Source: an uncultured Clostridia bacterium (GTDB lineage Bacteria > Bacillota > Clostridia > Christensenellales > Pumilibacteraceae). From it: a stretch of DNA of 5,817 bases. The position numbers and the translations under genes were made by a program. The stretch spans positions 1 to 5,817 of the forward strand of contig CANQCB010000085.1 in assembly GCA_947589145.1 (NCBI GenBank), in the 5' to 3' direction. The notes under the pieces were generated by a model. That model worked only from the letters and a program-made list of their open reading frames with translations, had not been told where the DNA came from and did not search any database. This document shows positions 5,771 to 5,817 of the stretch, in pieces (the stretch's first letter is position 1; each line of letters starts with the position of its first letter).

Positions 5771-5817
5771 ATGGAAGAATTTGACGTATACAAAGACATA
5801 AGAGAGAGGACGAACGG
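5771..5817 (+). CDS. spoIVA: Stage IV sporulation protein A, N-terminal fragment cut by window end
   Basis: Only 15 complete codons are present, reading MEEFDVYKDIRERTN, with the next codon GG-started. This matches the very conserved opening of SpoIVA (M-E-x-x-D-[IV]-[FY]-K-D-I-x-E-R-T). SpoIVA is the ATP-hydrolysing protein that polymerises on the forespore surface and anchors the spore coat. The Walker A motif expected soon after lies beyond the window. The ATG has AGGAGGA 5 nt upstream, and a near-perfect sigma-E promoter precedes it. Position downstream of der and plsY fits the order seen in Clostridia. The fragment is short, but the sequence, promoter and neighbourhood agree. Confidence 0.87.
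   Translation, partial: MEEFDVYKDIRERTN

Overview
The window is an ordinary-looking chromosomal stretch from an endospore-forming member of the Firmicutes, most likely class Clostridia. All genes lie on the + strand and are tightly packed. The evidence is a partial YlmC/YmxH-type PRC-barrel gene next to nrdR at the left end, which in Clostridia usually follows sigE and sigG. At the right end, der and plsY precede a gene whose first 15 residues read as SpoIVA, the spore-coat ATPase. Codon usage favours ATA for Ile and CGC/CGT for Arg at intermediate GC. I cannot name a genus.

Layout. 1-315: end of a ylmC/ymxH-like gene with an unusual Cys/His-containing charged tail. 335-364: a strong vegetative promoter. 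388-2726: nrdR, an RluA-family pseudouridine synthase and a membrane-anchored degenerate cyclophilin, with a 16-bp gap and then a 17-bp overlap, so probably one operon. 2727-2800: a regulatory gap holding a candidate forespore (sigma-F-type) promoter, a TATAAT hexamer and a perfect 10-bp inverted repeat that covers part of the ribosome binding site. 2801-3544: a seven-helix membrane protein resembling DUF1614. 3561-3589: a second vegetative promoter, much like the nrdR one. 3607-5672: der and plsY, probably co-transcribed. 5690-5720: a strong intrinsic terminator. 5721-5749: a near-consensus sigma-E promoter. 5771-end: start of spoIVA.

The genes mix housekeeping and sporulation roles. NrdR controls deoxyribonucleotide synthesis, the RluA-type enzyme modifies RNA uridines, Der assembles the 50S ribosomal subunit and PlsY starts membrane phospholipid synthesis. 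The DUF1614-like gene may be tied to sporulation through its promoter, and spoIVA very probably is. I found no mobile element, CRISPR array, tRNA or rRNA. The least explained items are the degenerate cyclophilin, whose catalytic Arg is replaced in a gap-free alignment, and the promoter/hairpin arrangement before the DUF1614-like gene. gpsA, which commonly sits between plsY and spoIVA, is absent here.
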